From assembly GCA_014377915.1 (NCBI GenBank), contig JACMOT010000109.1, forward strand, positions 1-10,609: a stretch of 10,609 nucleotides of DNA, read 5' to 3'. The notes beneath the pieces were generated by a model. The model searched no databases and had not been told where the DNA came from. It saw only the letters and a program-made list of their open reading frames with translations. The position numbers and the translations under genes were made by a program. Origin of the DNA: Tardiphaga sp. (GTDB lineage Bacteria > Pseudomonadota > Alphaproteobacteria > Rhizobiales > Xanthobacteraceae). This document shows, piece after piece, positions 1 to 7,120 of this stretch. Numbering within the stretch: the first letter of the stretch is position 1; the number at the start of each line of letters is the position of its first letter.

Positions 1-1
1 C

Positions 2-238
2 CCGCCCGGCCCCACCGCCGGAAAACTGGCCGACGCCGCCGCCTGCCGCGGCTTGCGGGTTGGCGGCGCGCAGGTGTCGGAGATGCACTGCAATTTCCTG
101 ATCAACACCGGCGATGCCACCGCGGCCGATATCGAGACGCTCGGCGACACTGTGCGCGCCCGCGTACTGGCGCATAGCGGCATTGACCTGCACTGGGAAA
201 TCAAGCGGATTGGGGTGGGGCATGACGGAGCGAACTGA
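2..238 (+). CDS. murB: UDP-N-acetylenolpyruvoylglucosamine reductase MurB, C-terminal 78 residues (5' end outside window)
   Basis: MurB reduces UDP-GlcNAc-enolpyruvate to UDP-MurNAc with NADPH and FAD in the cytoplasm, the second committed step of peptidoglycan synthesis. Only the C-terminal part is present, read in frame from base 2 to the TGA at 236-238. It begins inside the conserved segment [13 protein letters not shown] and continues through [18 protein letters not shown] and [12 protein letters not shown], hallmarks of the third (substrate-binding) MurB domain. It ends with [10 protein letters not shown]; by comparison with known MurB proteins, the glutamate of the WEIKRIG block corresponds to the C-terminal catalytic acid. 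The next gene starts at or just before its stop, so the two are probably translated from one message. The assignment is firm, but nothing can be said about the FAD-binding half. Confidence 0.93.
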   Translation, partial: PPGPTAGKLADAAACRGLRVGGAQVSEMHCNFLINTGDATAADIETLGDTVRARVLAHSGIDLHWEIKRIGVGHDGAN

Positions 239-242
239 ATTA

Positions 243-1235
243 ATGCGGATAACCATTCTGTTCGGAGGCCTGAACAAGGAGCGGCTGGTCTCGGTGGCCA
301 CGGCGCAGGCACTGCATACGGCGCTGCCGGAGGCCGAGCTGTGGTTCTGGGACGTTGACGATCGCGTCTATCCGACCCTGCCGGAAACCCTGTTGGCTCA
401 TGCCCGGCCGTTCGAGGAGCCGTTTCAGCCTGGCAGCGCCAGCCTGGGGTTGCTTGCGGCGGCGCTCGACATGGCCAAAGCGGAGAACCGCGTGCTGCTG
501 CTCGGGCTGCACGGCGGCACCGCGGAGAACGGCGAATTGCAGTTGTTGTGCGAGATGCGCGGCATCGCCTTCACCGGGTCCGGCTCGGCGTCGTCGAATC
601 TCGCCTTCGACAAGATCGCCGCCAAGCGCTTCGCGGCGCTGGCCGGCGTACCCACGGCGTCCAGCATCGCGCTGGATCATCTGGAAGCGGCGCTCGCCGA
701 GCATGGCCGGCTGATCGCCAAGCCAGCCCGCGATGGCTCGAGCTACGGCCTGATCTTCGTCAATGCCAGTCAGGATCTGGTTGCCGTTCGCCATGCCGCG
801 AAGTCTGAGGACTATGTTGTCGAGCCATTCGTGGCCGGCGTGGAAGGCACCTGCGCGGTGCTTGAGCAGGCCGACGGTTCGCTGATCGCGCTGCCGCCGA
901 TTGAAATCATCCCGGCGGAGGGCGGCTTCGATTATGAGGCGAAATATCTCGCCAAATCGACCCAGGAAATCTGCCCGGGCCGGTTCGCGCCGGAAATCAG
1001 CCGGGCCATCATGGATTTTGCGGTTCTGGCCCATCAGGCGACGTCGTGTCGGGGGTATTCGCGATCGGATTTCATCATCTCCGCCAACGGACCGGTCTAT
1101 CTCGAGACCAACACGCTGCCCGGGCTGACCAAGGCGTCGCTGTATCCGAAGGCGCTCGCCGCGCAGGGCGTCGGTTTCGTTGATTTTTTGCATGGTCAGA
1201 TTGCGCTGGCCACCAAGCGCGCTGCAGGATCGTAA
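243..1235 (+). CDS. ddl: D-alanine--D-alanine ligase (divergent dcw-cluster Ddl), ATP-grasp family
   Basis: It joins two D-alanines with ATP to make the dipeptide that MurF adds to the peptidoglycan precursor. From ATG 243 it is 330 residues, a little longer than E. coli DdlB (306). Visible elements are N-terminal GGLNKERLVS (residues 8-17, E13 matching the D-Ala1-binding glutamate), LHGGTAENG (89-97), the ATP-grasp lysine and loop AKPARDGSSYG (159-169), the omega-loop pair K234-Y235, R274 in GYSRSDF, and ETNTLPGLTKASLYP (288-302) with the Mg/ATP residues E288 and N290. Y235, rather than His, fits D-Ala over D-lactate as acceptor. Sequence around the first glycine loop and the HGG block departs from the usual GGxSxER and HGxxGEDG patterns, so it is a divergent branch. 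ATG 222, overlapping the murB stop, is an alternative start; 243 is preferred because MRITILFGG matches the family's N terminus and a GGAG lies upstream at 227-230. Confidence 0.9.
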   Translation: MRITILFGGLNKERLVSVATAQALHTALPEAELWFWDVDDRVYPTLPETLLAHARPFEEPFQPGSASLGLLAAALDMAKAENRVLLLGLHGGTAENGELQLLCEMRGIAFTGSGSASSNLAFDKIAAKRFAALAGVPTASSIALDHLEAALAEHGRLIAKPARDGSSYGLIFVNASQDLVAVRHAAKSEDYVVEPFVAGVEGTCAVLEQADGSLIALPPIEIIPAEGGFDYEAKYLAKSTQEICPGRFAPEISRAIMDFAVLAHQATSCRGYSRSDFIISANGPVYLETNTLPGLTKASLYPKALAAQGVGFVDFLHGQIALATKRAAGS

Positions 1236-1271
1236 TTGCTGTCGCTCCAGGGCGGTAGCGGCCCCGCCGCC

Positions 1272-1317
1272 AGCGAACCCGGAACCCCGGAATGTTCAAT
1301 CCGCACCGAATTCCGGG
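1272..1317 (+). repeat. REP-like palindromic repeat remnant related to the 10020-10463 module ends
   Basis: Bases from 1272 read AGCGAACCCGGAACCCCGG and on to AATGTT. They match the inner arm of the left end of the GIY-YIG module (from 10055) at all but two of about 25 positions, and CGCACC follows shortly after in both. An opposing arm ATTCCGGG (1310-1317) can pair with CCCGGAAT (1286-1293), giving an 8-bp stem with a 16-base loop. The outer arm ending in GACGAGTG, seen at 10463, is missing, so this is read as a decayed or partial copy with no gene. Confidence 0.65.
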
Positions 1318-1458
1318 CCTGCACCAGCCGTTTTTGACGTCAGCCGCAGCCCGGGCTGACGACGGCGGCATGTTCCGCCGCGCGTCCGGTTCCATCCAAC
1401 GGATTCGCCACAGTCCGGCTAAACTGTTCTGCCGTCGCATTAAAACGCGTCCTGTCCG

Positions 1459-1498
1459 GACCTTCTTTACACTTTGTTTACCAGGAAGTCCGAAGGTC
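1459..1498 (+). promoter_or_regulatory. Possible regulator-binding region in ftsQ leader (TTAC-N7-TTAC within an inverted repeat)
   Basis: TTAC (1467-1470) and TTAC (1478-1481) are separated by exactly seven bases. This is the spacing of the alphaproteobacterial CtrA box (TTAA-N7-TTAA), with three of four bases matched in each half. The pair is bracketed by GACCTTC (1459-1465) and GAAGGTC (1492-1498). CtrA control of ftsQA is known in Caulobacter. Here the assignment is only a suggestion, because the half-sites are imperfect. Confidence 0.25.
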
Positions 1499-1623
1499 AA
1501 GGTTGGAGGCGCAGGTGCGCCTGGCCGCCGGGCGTGAGGCCTTACCCATCCCCGGCATGACCAGATTTCACCCGTGCCAGAGCCCGTATCGAAGGCGGGC
1601 ACAACATGTGATGAGCGCGTGCA

Positions 1624-2631
1624 ATGGATGGTGCAGGACGCCCCTCCCGGTCGGTGAGACCTTTGGGGCCCCCAGCTGACCTTAAAATGGCTGCCAAGGG
1701 AGCAGTCATACTGCTTCGCGAGCAGTTGCTGCCGCTTGTCCGTTTGCTGGCCCGGTTCCAGTTCCGCAAACCCGTCGTCCGCGAACAGAATCCGAACCGC
1801 CTGATCGCTGCCTTTGAACGTTACACCCCGCGTCGGGTCGGCATCGCGGCTACGGTCGTGATGCTGCTCGGCAGCGTCGCGCTGGGGGTGGTCAAGGGTG
1901 ATCACCTCGATGAACTGGTCGAAGCCTTTAGCGATACCCGAAACGCCGCCGCCAATGCCGCCGGGTTCCGTATCGCTTCGGTCACCCTGAACGGCCGCAA
2001 GCAGCTCACCCAGGACGAAATTCTGGCGATCGGCGGCGTCAATGGCCGCTCGTCGCTGCTGTTCCTCGATGCCGCCACGGTGCGCGACAAGCTCAAGGCC
2101 AATCCGTGGATTGCCGACGCCAACGTGCTGAAGCTGTATCCCGACCGGCTGCAGATCGATGTTACCGAGCGCACCGCTTTCGCGCTTTGGCAGCAGGACG
2201 GCCGCCTCTCGGTCATCGCCGATGACGGCGCGGTGCTTGAAACCTATGTGTCGCGCCGTTTCGCTTCGTTGCCGCTGGTAGTAGGCAAAGGCGCCGATAG
2301 CCGCGCCAAGGATTTTATCGCGCTGCTCGACCGCTATCCGCAGGTCCGCACCGTTACCAAAGCTGCCATCCTGGTCGGCGAACGGCGCTGGAACCTGCGT
2401 CTCAATGACGGGCTCGACGTCCGCCTGCCGGAAAACGATGTCGGCAATGCGCTGGCCATGCTCAGCAAGCTCGACAAGGATGACCATTTGTTCTCGCGTG
2501 ATATCGTCGCTATCGACATGCGTCTGCAGGACCGGCTGACGGTCCGGCTGTCCGAAGATGCCGCCAAGGCGCGCGACGACCTGTTCAAGGCCAAGGACAA
2601 GACCGACAAGAAGAAGGCTGGTGCCACATGA
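1624..2631 (+). CDS. ftsQ: Cell division protein FtsQ (DivIB family, POTRA domain)
   Basis: FtsQ is a bitopic inner-membrane protein that recruits FtsB/FtsL and later divisome proteins to the septum. The 335-residue product has a long cytoplasmic N terminus (about 1-70, rich in Arg and Pro), one membrane segment (RVGIAATVVMLLGSVALGVV, about 71-90) and a periplasmic part. The POTRA domain runs from FRIASVTLNG (115-124) through the QLTQDEIL block, the NPWIADANVLKLYPDRL block (160-176) and IDVTERTAFALW (178-189). The beta domain follows to about residue 310, with a Lys/Asp-rich charged tail. ATG 1624 is used because an in-frame stop lies at 1612-1614 and the next ATG (1687) would cut the cytoplasmic domain. 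Its ribosome-binding site is weak. The stop overlaps the ftsA start (ATGA), so the two are translationally coupled. Confidence 0.95.
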   Translation: MDGAGRPSRSVRPLGPPADLKMAAKGAVILLREQLLPLVRLLARFQFRKPVVREQNPNRLIAAFERYTPRRVGIAATVVMLLGSVALGVVKGDHLDELVEAFSDTRNAAANAAGFRIASVTLNGRKQLTQDEILAIGGVNGRSSLLFLDAATVRDKLKANPWIADANVLKLYPDRLQIDVTERTAFALWQQDGRLSVIADDGAVLETYVSRRFASLPLVVGKGADSRAKDFIALLDRYPQVRTVTKAAILVGERRWNLRLNDGLDVRLPENDVGNALAMLSKLDKDDHLFSRDIVAIDMRLQDRLTVRLSEDAAKARDDLFKAKDKTDKKKAGAT

Positions 2632-3953
2632 CCAGCCTTGATCGCAACCAGGCGCCGAAGACCCGCCAGATGGCTCCCAACCGCACCGCGCTGGTGGCCT
2701 CGCTTGATGTCGGCACCAGCAAGATCGCCTGCATGATCGCGCGGCTGCGGCCTTGCCCGCCGAGCGACGCGCTGCGCGGTCGCAGCCATGCCATCGAGTT
2801 GATCGGTTACAGCCAGATCCAGTCCCGCGGCGTGAAGTCCGGGGCTGTGGTCGACATGGGCGAGGCGGAGCAGGCGGTGCGCCATGCGGTATCGCTGGCC
2901 GAGCGCATGGCCAAGGTGCGCGTCGAATCCGTGCTGCTGTCGGTTTCGGCTGGCCGGCTGCAGGGCCAGCTGATCGAGGCCTCCGCCGACATCAAGGGCG
3001 TCGCGGTCACCGCCGCCGATGTCACGCGGGTTACCTCGACCGGCATGAAGCATGCGACCCCTCAGGGCCGCACCGTTCTGCATGCATTGCCCGTGGGTTA
3101 CGCGCTGGACGGCGTTAAAGGTATTCGCGACCCCAGGGGCATGGTGGCCAGCCAGTTCGGCGTTGACATGAATGTCGTTACCGCCGACGCCACCGTCGCC
3201 CGCAACCTGATGCTGGTCATCGAACGCTGCCACCTCAATGTCGAGGCGATGGCGGCGAGTCCTTATGTCGCAGGTCTCGCGGTCCTGACCGACGACGAGA
3301 CCGATCTCGGTGCCGCCGTGGTCGAAATGGGCGCCGGTACCACGACCATCGCCACCTTTTCCGGCGGGCGTTTCGTACATGCGTCCGGATTCGCGGTCGG
3401 CGGGCAGCACATCACGATGGACCTTGCCCGCGGCCTCGGTTGCTGCATCGCAGATGCCGAGCGAATCAAGACGTTATATGGCACGGTGCTGACTGGCGGC
3501 TCCGATACGCGCGAAATGATGAACGTGCCGACGGCCGGCGACAATGACCGCGATTTTCCGCAGGTCGTGTCCCGCGCCACGATCGCGAACATCGTGCGGC
3601 AGCGTGCCGAGGAGATTTTTGAAATGGTCCGGGACCGGCTGGCGGATTCCCCGTTTGCGGCCGAGCCGCGGGCGAGGGTCGTGCTGTCCGGCGGTGCCTC
3701 GCAGCTGACCGGGCTTGTCGAGCTCGGCACCCGAATTCTTGGCCGCCCGGTTCGGGTCGGTCGTCCGCTCGGCTTCGGCCGGCTTCCGAATGAGGCGAAG
3801 AGCGCTTCGTTCGCTGTGCCGTCGGGCCTGCTGGTCTATCCGCAGTTTGCTCACCTCGAGCATGTGGAGCCGCGATACACGCGTCAGCTCAAGACGGGCA
3901 CCGACGACGGTTATTTCGGAAAGGTCGGACGATGGCTTCGCGAGGGCTTCTGA
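2628..3953 (+). CDS. ftsA: Cell division protein FtsA (actin-like membrane tether for FtsZ)
   Basis: FtsA is an actin-fold ATPase that anchors FtsZ filaments to the inner membrane and helps activate septal synthesis. The 441-residue product shows the phosphate-1 loop SLDVGTSKI (25-33), the FtsA-specific 1C region (about 100-185, following VRVESVLLSVSAGR), phosphate-2 VVEMGAGTTTIATF (231-244) and the adenosine motif VVLSGGASQLTGL (351-363). Its C-terminal amphipathic helix, YFGKVGRWLREGF (429-441), is the membrane-targeting sequence. A short Arg/Pro insertion after the first strand (about 40-55) looks like lineage variation. The start ATG lies in the ATGA overlap with the ftsQ stop, with GAAGG at 2613-2617 ten bases upstream. 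All core motifs are intact. Confidence 0.96.
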   Translation: MTSLDRNQAPKTRQMAPNRTALVASLDVGTSKIACMIARLRPCPPSDALRGRSHAIELIGYSQIQSRGVKSGAVVDMGEAEQAVRHAVSLAERMAKVRVESVLLSVSAGRLQGQLIEASADIKGVAVTAADVTRVTSTGMKHATPQGRTVLHALPVGYALDGVKGIRDPRGMVASQFGVDMNVVTADATVARNLMLVIERCHLNVEAMAASPYVAGLAVLTDDETDLGAAVVEMGAGTTTIATFSGGRFVHASGFAVGGQHITMDLARGLGCCIADAERIKTLYGTVLTGGSDTREMMNVPTAGDNDRDFPQVVSRATIANIVRQRAEEIFEMVRDRLADSPFAAEPRARVVLSGGASQLTGLVELGTRILGRPVRVGRPLGFGRLPNEAKSASFAVPSGLLVYPQFAHLEHVEPRYTRQLKTGTDDGYFGKVGRWLREGF

Positions 3954-3985
3954 TGAAATTTCTTCGAGTGATCCTTTTTCCATCT

Positions 3986-4020
3986 TCAACGTTGACGGCC
4001 CAAAGTCTGATCTTGGGCCG
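3986..4020 (+). promoter_or_regulatory. Tandem dyads in ftsA-ftsZ gap (palindrome plus RNA hairpin, no T tract)
   Basis: The 110-base gap between ftsA and ftsZ contains the perfect 10-bp palindrome TCAACGTTGA (3986-3995). It is immediately followed by an 8-bp hairpin, CGGCCCAA (3996-4003) / TTGGGCCG (4013-4020), with a 9-base loop. No run of T follows, so it is not an intrinsic terminator. It could be an mRNA processing or stability structure or a protein-binding site that lets ftsZ be expressed differently from ftsQA. A good Shine-Dalgarno (GAGAGG, 4051-4056) lies seven bases before the ftsZ ATG. Confidence 0.55.
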
Positions 4021-4063
4021 CCGGCATGACCAGACAACGCGCGCGTAATCGAGAGGCAATCCC

Positions 4064-5854
4064 ATGACACTCAACCTGACCCCCCCTGATATCAGCGAGC
4101 TCAAGCCCCGGATCACCGTGTTCGGTGTCGGCGGCGCCGGCGGTAACGCCGTCAACAACATGATCACGGCTGGTCTGCAGGGAGTCGATTTCGTCGTCGG
4201 CAATACCGATGCGCAGGCGCTGACCATGTCGAAGGCGCAGCGCATCGTGCAGATGGGCACCGTGGTGACCCAGGGCCTCGGCGCCGGTTCTCAGCCGGAC
4301 GTCGGGGCGGCCGCCGCGCAGGAAGTGATCGACGAGATCCGTGATCACCTCTCGGGCGCCAACATGGTGTTCGTCACTTGCGGCATGGGCGGCGGCACCG
4401 GCACCGGTGCGGCCCCGGTGATCGCCAAGACGGCACGTGACATGGGTATCCTCACCGTCGGTGTTGTTACAAAACCGTTCCACTTCGAAGGCCAGCGCCG
4501 CATGCGCACCGCCGAGGCCGGCATCGCTGAGCTTCACAAGGTGGTCGATACGCTGCTGATCATCCCGAACCAGAACCTGTTCCGGGTCGCCAACGAGAAG
4601 ACCACCTTTGCCGACGCCTTTGCGATGGCCGACCAGGTTCTTTACTCGGGCGTTGCCTGCATCACCGACCTGATGGTCAAGGAAGGCCTCATCAACCTCG
4701 ACTTCGCCGACGTGCGCGCCGTGATGCGCGAAATGGGCAAGGCGATGATGGGTACCGGCGAAGCCTCGGGCGACAAGCGCGCGCTGACCGCCGCCGAAGC
4801 CGCGATTGCCAACCCGCTGATCGACGATTCCTCGATGAAGGGCGCGCGCGGCCTGCTGATCTCGATCACCGGCGGCAAGGACCTGACCCTGTTCGAAGTC
4901 GACGAAGCCGCCACCCGCATCCGGGAAGAAGTCGATGCCGACGCCAACATCATTGTTGGCGCCACGTTCGACGAGACCCTCGACGGCGTGATCCGCGTCT
5001 CCGTGGTCGCCACCGGCATCGAGCAGGCCATGCTGGCCCGCAATGCCGCCGCTCCCCCGGCTTCCGTTGCCAATGCCGTCGCCGCGGCCGCCGCGCCCGA
5101 CAGCCGTCTTGCCGATCTGACCGCCCGGCTGCGCGCCGACAATCAGCGCGCTGTCGCCACCACGGCGCAGAAGACCGATGCGCCGCGTCCGGGTCAGGCC
5201 CCCGCCGCGCCGCGGCCGGCGGCCAGCAACCACGAACGCGCTGCGCTGGCCGCGATTGCCGCCGCGGTGGCTCCGGAAAACCAGCCGGTCGCGCAGGTGT
5301 CGAATCAGGCCGCTAATTACGGCGACGTGACCGTGCGCCCGATCGCGCAGAAGCCGTCGCTGTTCGCGGATCGTGAAGCTCCGCGCGCGGAAGAGCAAGA
5401 GCCGGCGCTGCCCGAGCAGTTCATTCCTCAGGCCGCGGAACGCGCACCTTTGCGGGCGCCGCGCATGCCGAAGTTCGAGGACCTGCCGATGCCGGCGCAG
5501 AACGAGATCCGCCAGGCCCGCGGTGAAACGGATGATGAGCCGCAGAAGGTTCGGATGTCGCTGTTGCAGCGCCTCGCCAATGTCGGTCTCGGCCGTCGCG
5601 ACGAGGAATCCGAGGCGCCGGTGGCCGGCCGTTCCCACGCTCCGGCGATGGCACCGATGCCGCCGCTGCCTGAACGCAAGCCACAGCGCAGCGTTGCTCA
5701 GCAGATGGGCAATGAGGCGCCGGTGTCCGAATACGCCCGCCGTCCTGCCCCGCAAGGTCTTGATGCGCATGGCCGTCCGGCACCTGTGGCCCCCGCGCCA
5801 CAGGGCGACGACCATCTGGATATCCCGGCCTTCCTGCGCCGTCAGACCAGCTGA
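4064..5854 (+). CDS. ftsZ: Cell division GTPase FtsZ with extended C-terminal linker
   Basis: FtsZ is the tubulin homologue that assembles into the Z-ring at mid-cell and hydrolyses GTP. The 596-residue product has N-terminal [14 protein letters not shown] (20-33), the tubulin signature GGGTGTG (109-115), [11 protein letters not shown] (136-146), PNQNLFR (168-174) and the T7 synergy loop NLDFADV (211-217) that completes GTP hydrolysis in the next subunit. The globular part ends near residue 320. An Ala/Pro-rich, probably disordered linker of about 265 residues follows. It contains a more conserved-looking island (about 445-512, including [13 protein letters not shown]). The last residues, [11 protein letters not shown] (586-596), are the conserved peptide that binds FtsA. 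E. coli FtsZ is 383 residues, so nearly all extra length is linker, as is common in Rhizobiales. A clear terminator follows the stop. Confidence 0.98.
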   Translation: MTLNLTPPDISELKPRITVFGVGGAGGNAVNNMITAGLQGVDFVVGNTDAQALTMSKAQRIVQMGTVVTQGLGAGSQPDVGAAAAQEVIDEIRDHLSGANMVFVTCGMGGGTGTGAAPVIAKTARDMGILTVGVVTKPFHFEGQRRMRTAEAGIAELHKVVDTLLIIPNQNLFRVANEKTTFADAFAMADQVLYSGVACITDLMVKEGLINLDFADVRAVMREMGKAMMGTGEASGDKRALTAAEAAIANPLIDDSSMKGARGLLISITGGKDLTLFEVDEAATRIREEVDADANIIVGATFDETLDGVIRVSVVATGIEQAMLARNAAAPPASVANAVAAAAAPDSRLADLTARLRADNQRAVATTAQKTDAPRPGQAPAAPRPAASNHERAALAAIAAAVAPENQPVAQVSNQAANYGDVTVRPIAQKPSLFADREAPRAEEQEPALPEQFIPQAAERAPLRAPRMPKFEDLPMPAQNEIRQARGETDDEPQKVRMSLLQRLANVGLGRRDEESEAPVAGRSHAPAMAPMPPLPERKPQRSVAQQMGNEAPVSEYARRPAPQGLDAHGRPAPVAPAPQGDDHLDIPAFLRRQTS

Positions 5855-5877
5855 GTTTTGTTACAATCATGACGATC

Positions 5878-5918
5878 AAAAAGGTCTCGACTGGCAACGG
5901 TCGGGACTTTTTATTTTT
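5878..5918 (+). terminator. Rho-independent terminator after ftsZ
   Basis: The stem GTCTCGAC (5884-5891) / GTCGGGAC (5900-5907), with one G-U pair, encloses an 8-base loop TGGCAACG. It is preceded by AAAAA and followed by the T-rich tract TTTTTATTTTT (5908-5918). This is the only clear intrinsic terminator in the window and marks the end of the ftsQAZ transcript, 23 bases after the ftsZ stop. Confidence 0.88.
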
Positions 5919-6151
5919 CAGGAACTCGTCACCAAGTCGTTGATCATATTTATATAATTCGAATTTCTAGAGCGGCTTTGAGGTGCGAGACTTGTTCAAC
6001 CCTTGGCTCGAATGCGGCAGAGGTTGGGTAACAATCGGTAAAAAAGCGTGAGTGGCGCACTTTGTGGCAGTGGGTATGGTTGCTGCGACTCGGGGACTTC
6101 GGACAGCCGAATTGGCCGGATTGAAGTGAGTCGCAAGTGGGTGGGTTACCA
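5919..6151 (+). promoter_or_regulatory. lpxC upstream region with AT-rich patch (candidate promoter)
   Basis: After the ftsZ terminator lies an unusually AT-rich stretch (about 5941-5969) in otherwise GC-rich DNA. It contains an exact TATAAT (5953-5958) overlapping the 10-bp palindrome AATTCGAATT (5956-5965). No good -35 stands 16-18 bases upstream. Because the region sits between a terminator and a new gene, an lpxC promoter is expected here. The rest up to the lpxC ATG shows no gene and no strong Shine-Dalgarno; GTGGGTGGG at 6137-6145 is the nearest purine-rich stretch. Confidence 0.4.
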
Positions 6152-7120
6152 ATGAAACTTAGCCGTCAAACAACGCTTTGGTCGCAAGCCACCGTCACCG
6201 GTGTCGGCGTCCATTCCGGTTTGCCTGTCAGCTTGACCCTCGGACCTGCACCTGTCGATGCAGGTTTTATTTTTGTCCGGACCGGCCTTGATGGTCCCGA
6301 TCGCGAAGTCCAGGCCAACGCCAAATCGGTGATTGCGACCGCCTTTGCGACGGTGATCGGCGACAGCGAAGGTCCGCTGGTTTCCACCGCCGAACACGTT
6401 CTGGCCGCCCTGCGCGGCATGGGCGTCGATAATGCCACCATCGAGGTCGATGGTCCGGAAGTGCCGATCATGGACGGCAGCGCGAGCGCCTTTGTCGCCG
6501 CCATAGACCAGGCCGGCATTGTCGAGCAGGCTGCCCGCCGTCGCTTCATCCAGGTGCTCAAGCCCATTCAGGTGGCGATCGGCGACTCCTTCGGCGAGTT
6601 GCGCCCCAACAGCAGCGGTTTCCGCGCTGAAATCGAAATCAATTTCGCCAATCCGGCCATCGGCCGTCAGAATTACATCATCGACCTCAATCCGCAGAGC
6701 TTCCGCCGCGACATCGCCCGCGCCCGCACCTTTGGCTGCATGAACGACGTGGCGCAGCTCTGGAGCGCCGGTTTCGCGCTTGGCGCATCCTTCGAAAATT
6801 CAGTGGTGTTCGACGAGACCCGCCTGCTCAACAGCGAGGGCCTGCGTTATTCCGACGAATGCGTGCGTCACAAGGCGCTCGACGCCGTTGGTGACCTGGC
6901 GCTGGCCGGTCTGCCGCTGCTCGCGACCTTCCGGTCGATCCGTGGTGGCCACAAGCTCAACCACGCGGTGCTGTCGGCGCTGATTGCTGATCGCAGCGCC
7001 TGGAAGATCGTCGAAGCCGAGCCCGTTGCGACCGCCCGGCGTCCGCGTGTTGCAGCCGAGATCGCCAGCGGCATGCTCGGCGGCATGATCGCTCCGGCCT
7101 TCGGTCCCGACGTTTCCTGA
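6152..7120 (+). CDS. lpxC: UDP-3-O-acyl-N-acetylglucosamine deacetylase LpxC
   Basis: LpxC is the zinc enzyme that removes the N-acetyl group from UDP-3-O-acyl-GlcNAc, the first committed step of lipid A synthesis in the cytoplasm. From ATG 6152 it has 322 residues, close to the family norm (E. coli 305). Motifs are STAEHVLAALRG (79-90, catalytic E81 and zinc ligand H82), the IMDGSASAFV block (106-115), the ARTFG block (191-195), VRHKALDAVGDL (238-249, zinc ligands H240 and D244) and GGHKLNHAVL (265-274, catalytic H267). ATG 6152 is chosen over the in-frame GTG at 6137 because MKLSRQTTLWSQATVTGVGVHSG matches the family's first strand. Its position just downstream of ftsZ is the order seen in many proteobacteria. 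No key residue is missing. Confidence 0.97.
   Translation: MKLSRQTTLWSQATVTGVGVHSGLPVSLTLGPAPVDAGFIFVRTGLDGPDREVQANAKSVIATAFATVIGDSEGPLVSTAEHVLAALRGMGVDNATIEVDGPEVPIMDGSASAFVAAIDQAGIVEQAARRRFIQVLKPIQVAIGDSFGELRPNSSGFRAEIEINFANPAIGRQNYIIDLNPQSFRRDIARARTFGCMNDVAQLWSAGFALGASFENSVVFDETRLLNSEGLRYSDECVRHKALDAVGDLALAGLPLLATFRSIRGGHKLNHAVLSALIADRSAWKIVEAEPVATARRPRVAAEIASGMLGGMIAPAFGPDVS

Larger units (their letters stand above)
1236..1623 (+). other. 388-base ddl-ftsQ intergenic leader with repeat remnant and several dyads
   Basis: No convincing gene is seen. From 5' to 3' it holds: a REP-like remnant (1272-1317); a hairpin GTCAGCC (1339-1345) / GGCTGAC (1354-1360) enclosing the 12-bp palindrome CAGCCCGGGCTG (1347-1358); a second hairpin CGGCGG (1363-1368) / CCGCCG (1375-1380) with a 6-base loop; a TTAC-N7-TTAC box inside a 7-bp inverted repeat (1459-1498); and CCGGCATGACCAGA (1552-1565), repeated upstream of ftsZ. 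An 81-codon reading frame at 1292-1537 starts inside the repeat remnant and resembles no family I know. This gap probably carries the promoter for ftsQAZ, but I cannot place a -35/-10 pair with confidence. Confidence 0.6.

Noticed and set aside
1331..1360. Stem-loop next to TTTTT as an intrinsic terminator after ddl
   Set aside because: The T run (1331-1335) precedes the stem on the + strand instead of following it, and no T tract follows the stem.
1292..1537. 81-codon + strand frame in the ddl-ftsQ gap
   Set aside because: It starts inside a repeat remnant, has no visible ribosome-binding site, resembles no known family and is rich in Arg/Pro/Ser. It is more likely non-coding leader.
1075..2487. 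470-codon open frame on the - strand across the ddl end, leader and ftsQ
   Set aside because: It is antisense to two recognised genes, has no family resemblance, and its reading frame is explained by GC-rich codon bias.
3992..4020. TTGACG (3992-3997) as a -35 box for an internal ftsZ promoter
   Set aside because: The bases at the expected -10 position (4015-4020) are GGGCCG, and the site lies within the hairpin. No acceptable -10 was found.
3986..5815. 609-codon open frame on the - strand opposite ftsZ
   Set aside because: Its composition is the Arg/His/Gly-rich pattern of an antisense frame of GC-rich coding DNA. ftsZ on the + strand is fully supported across the same interval.
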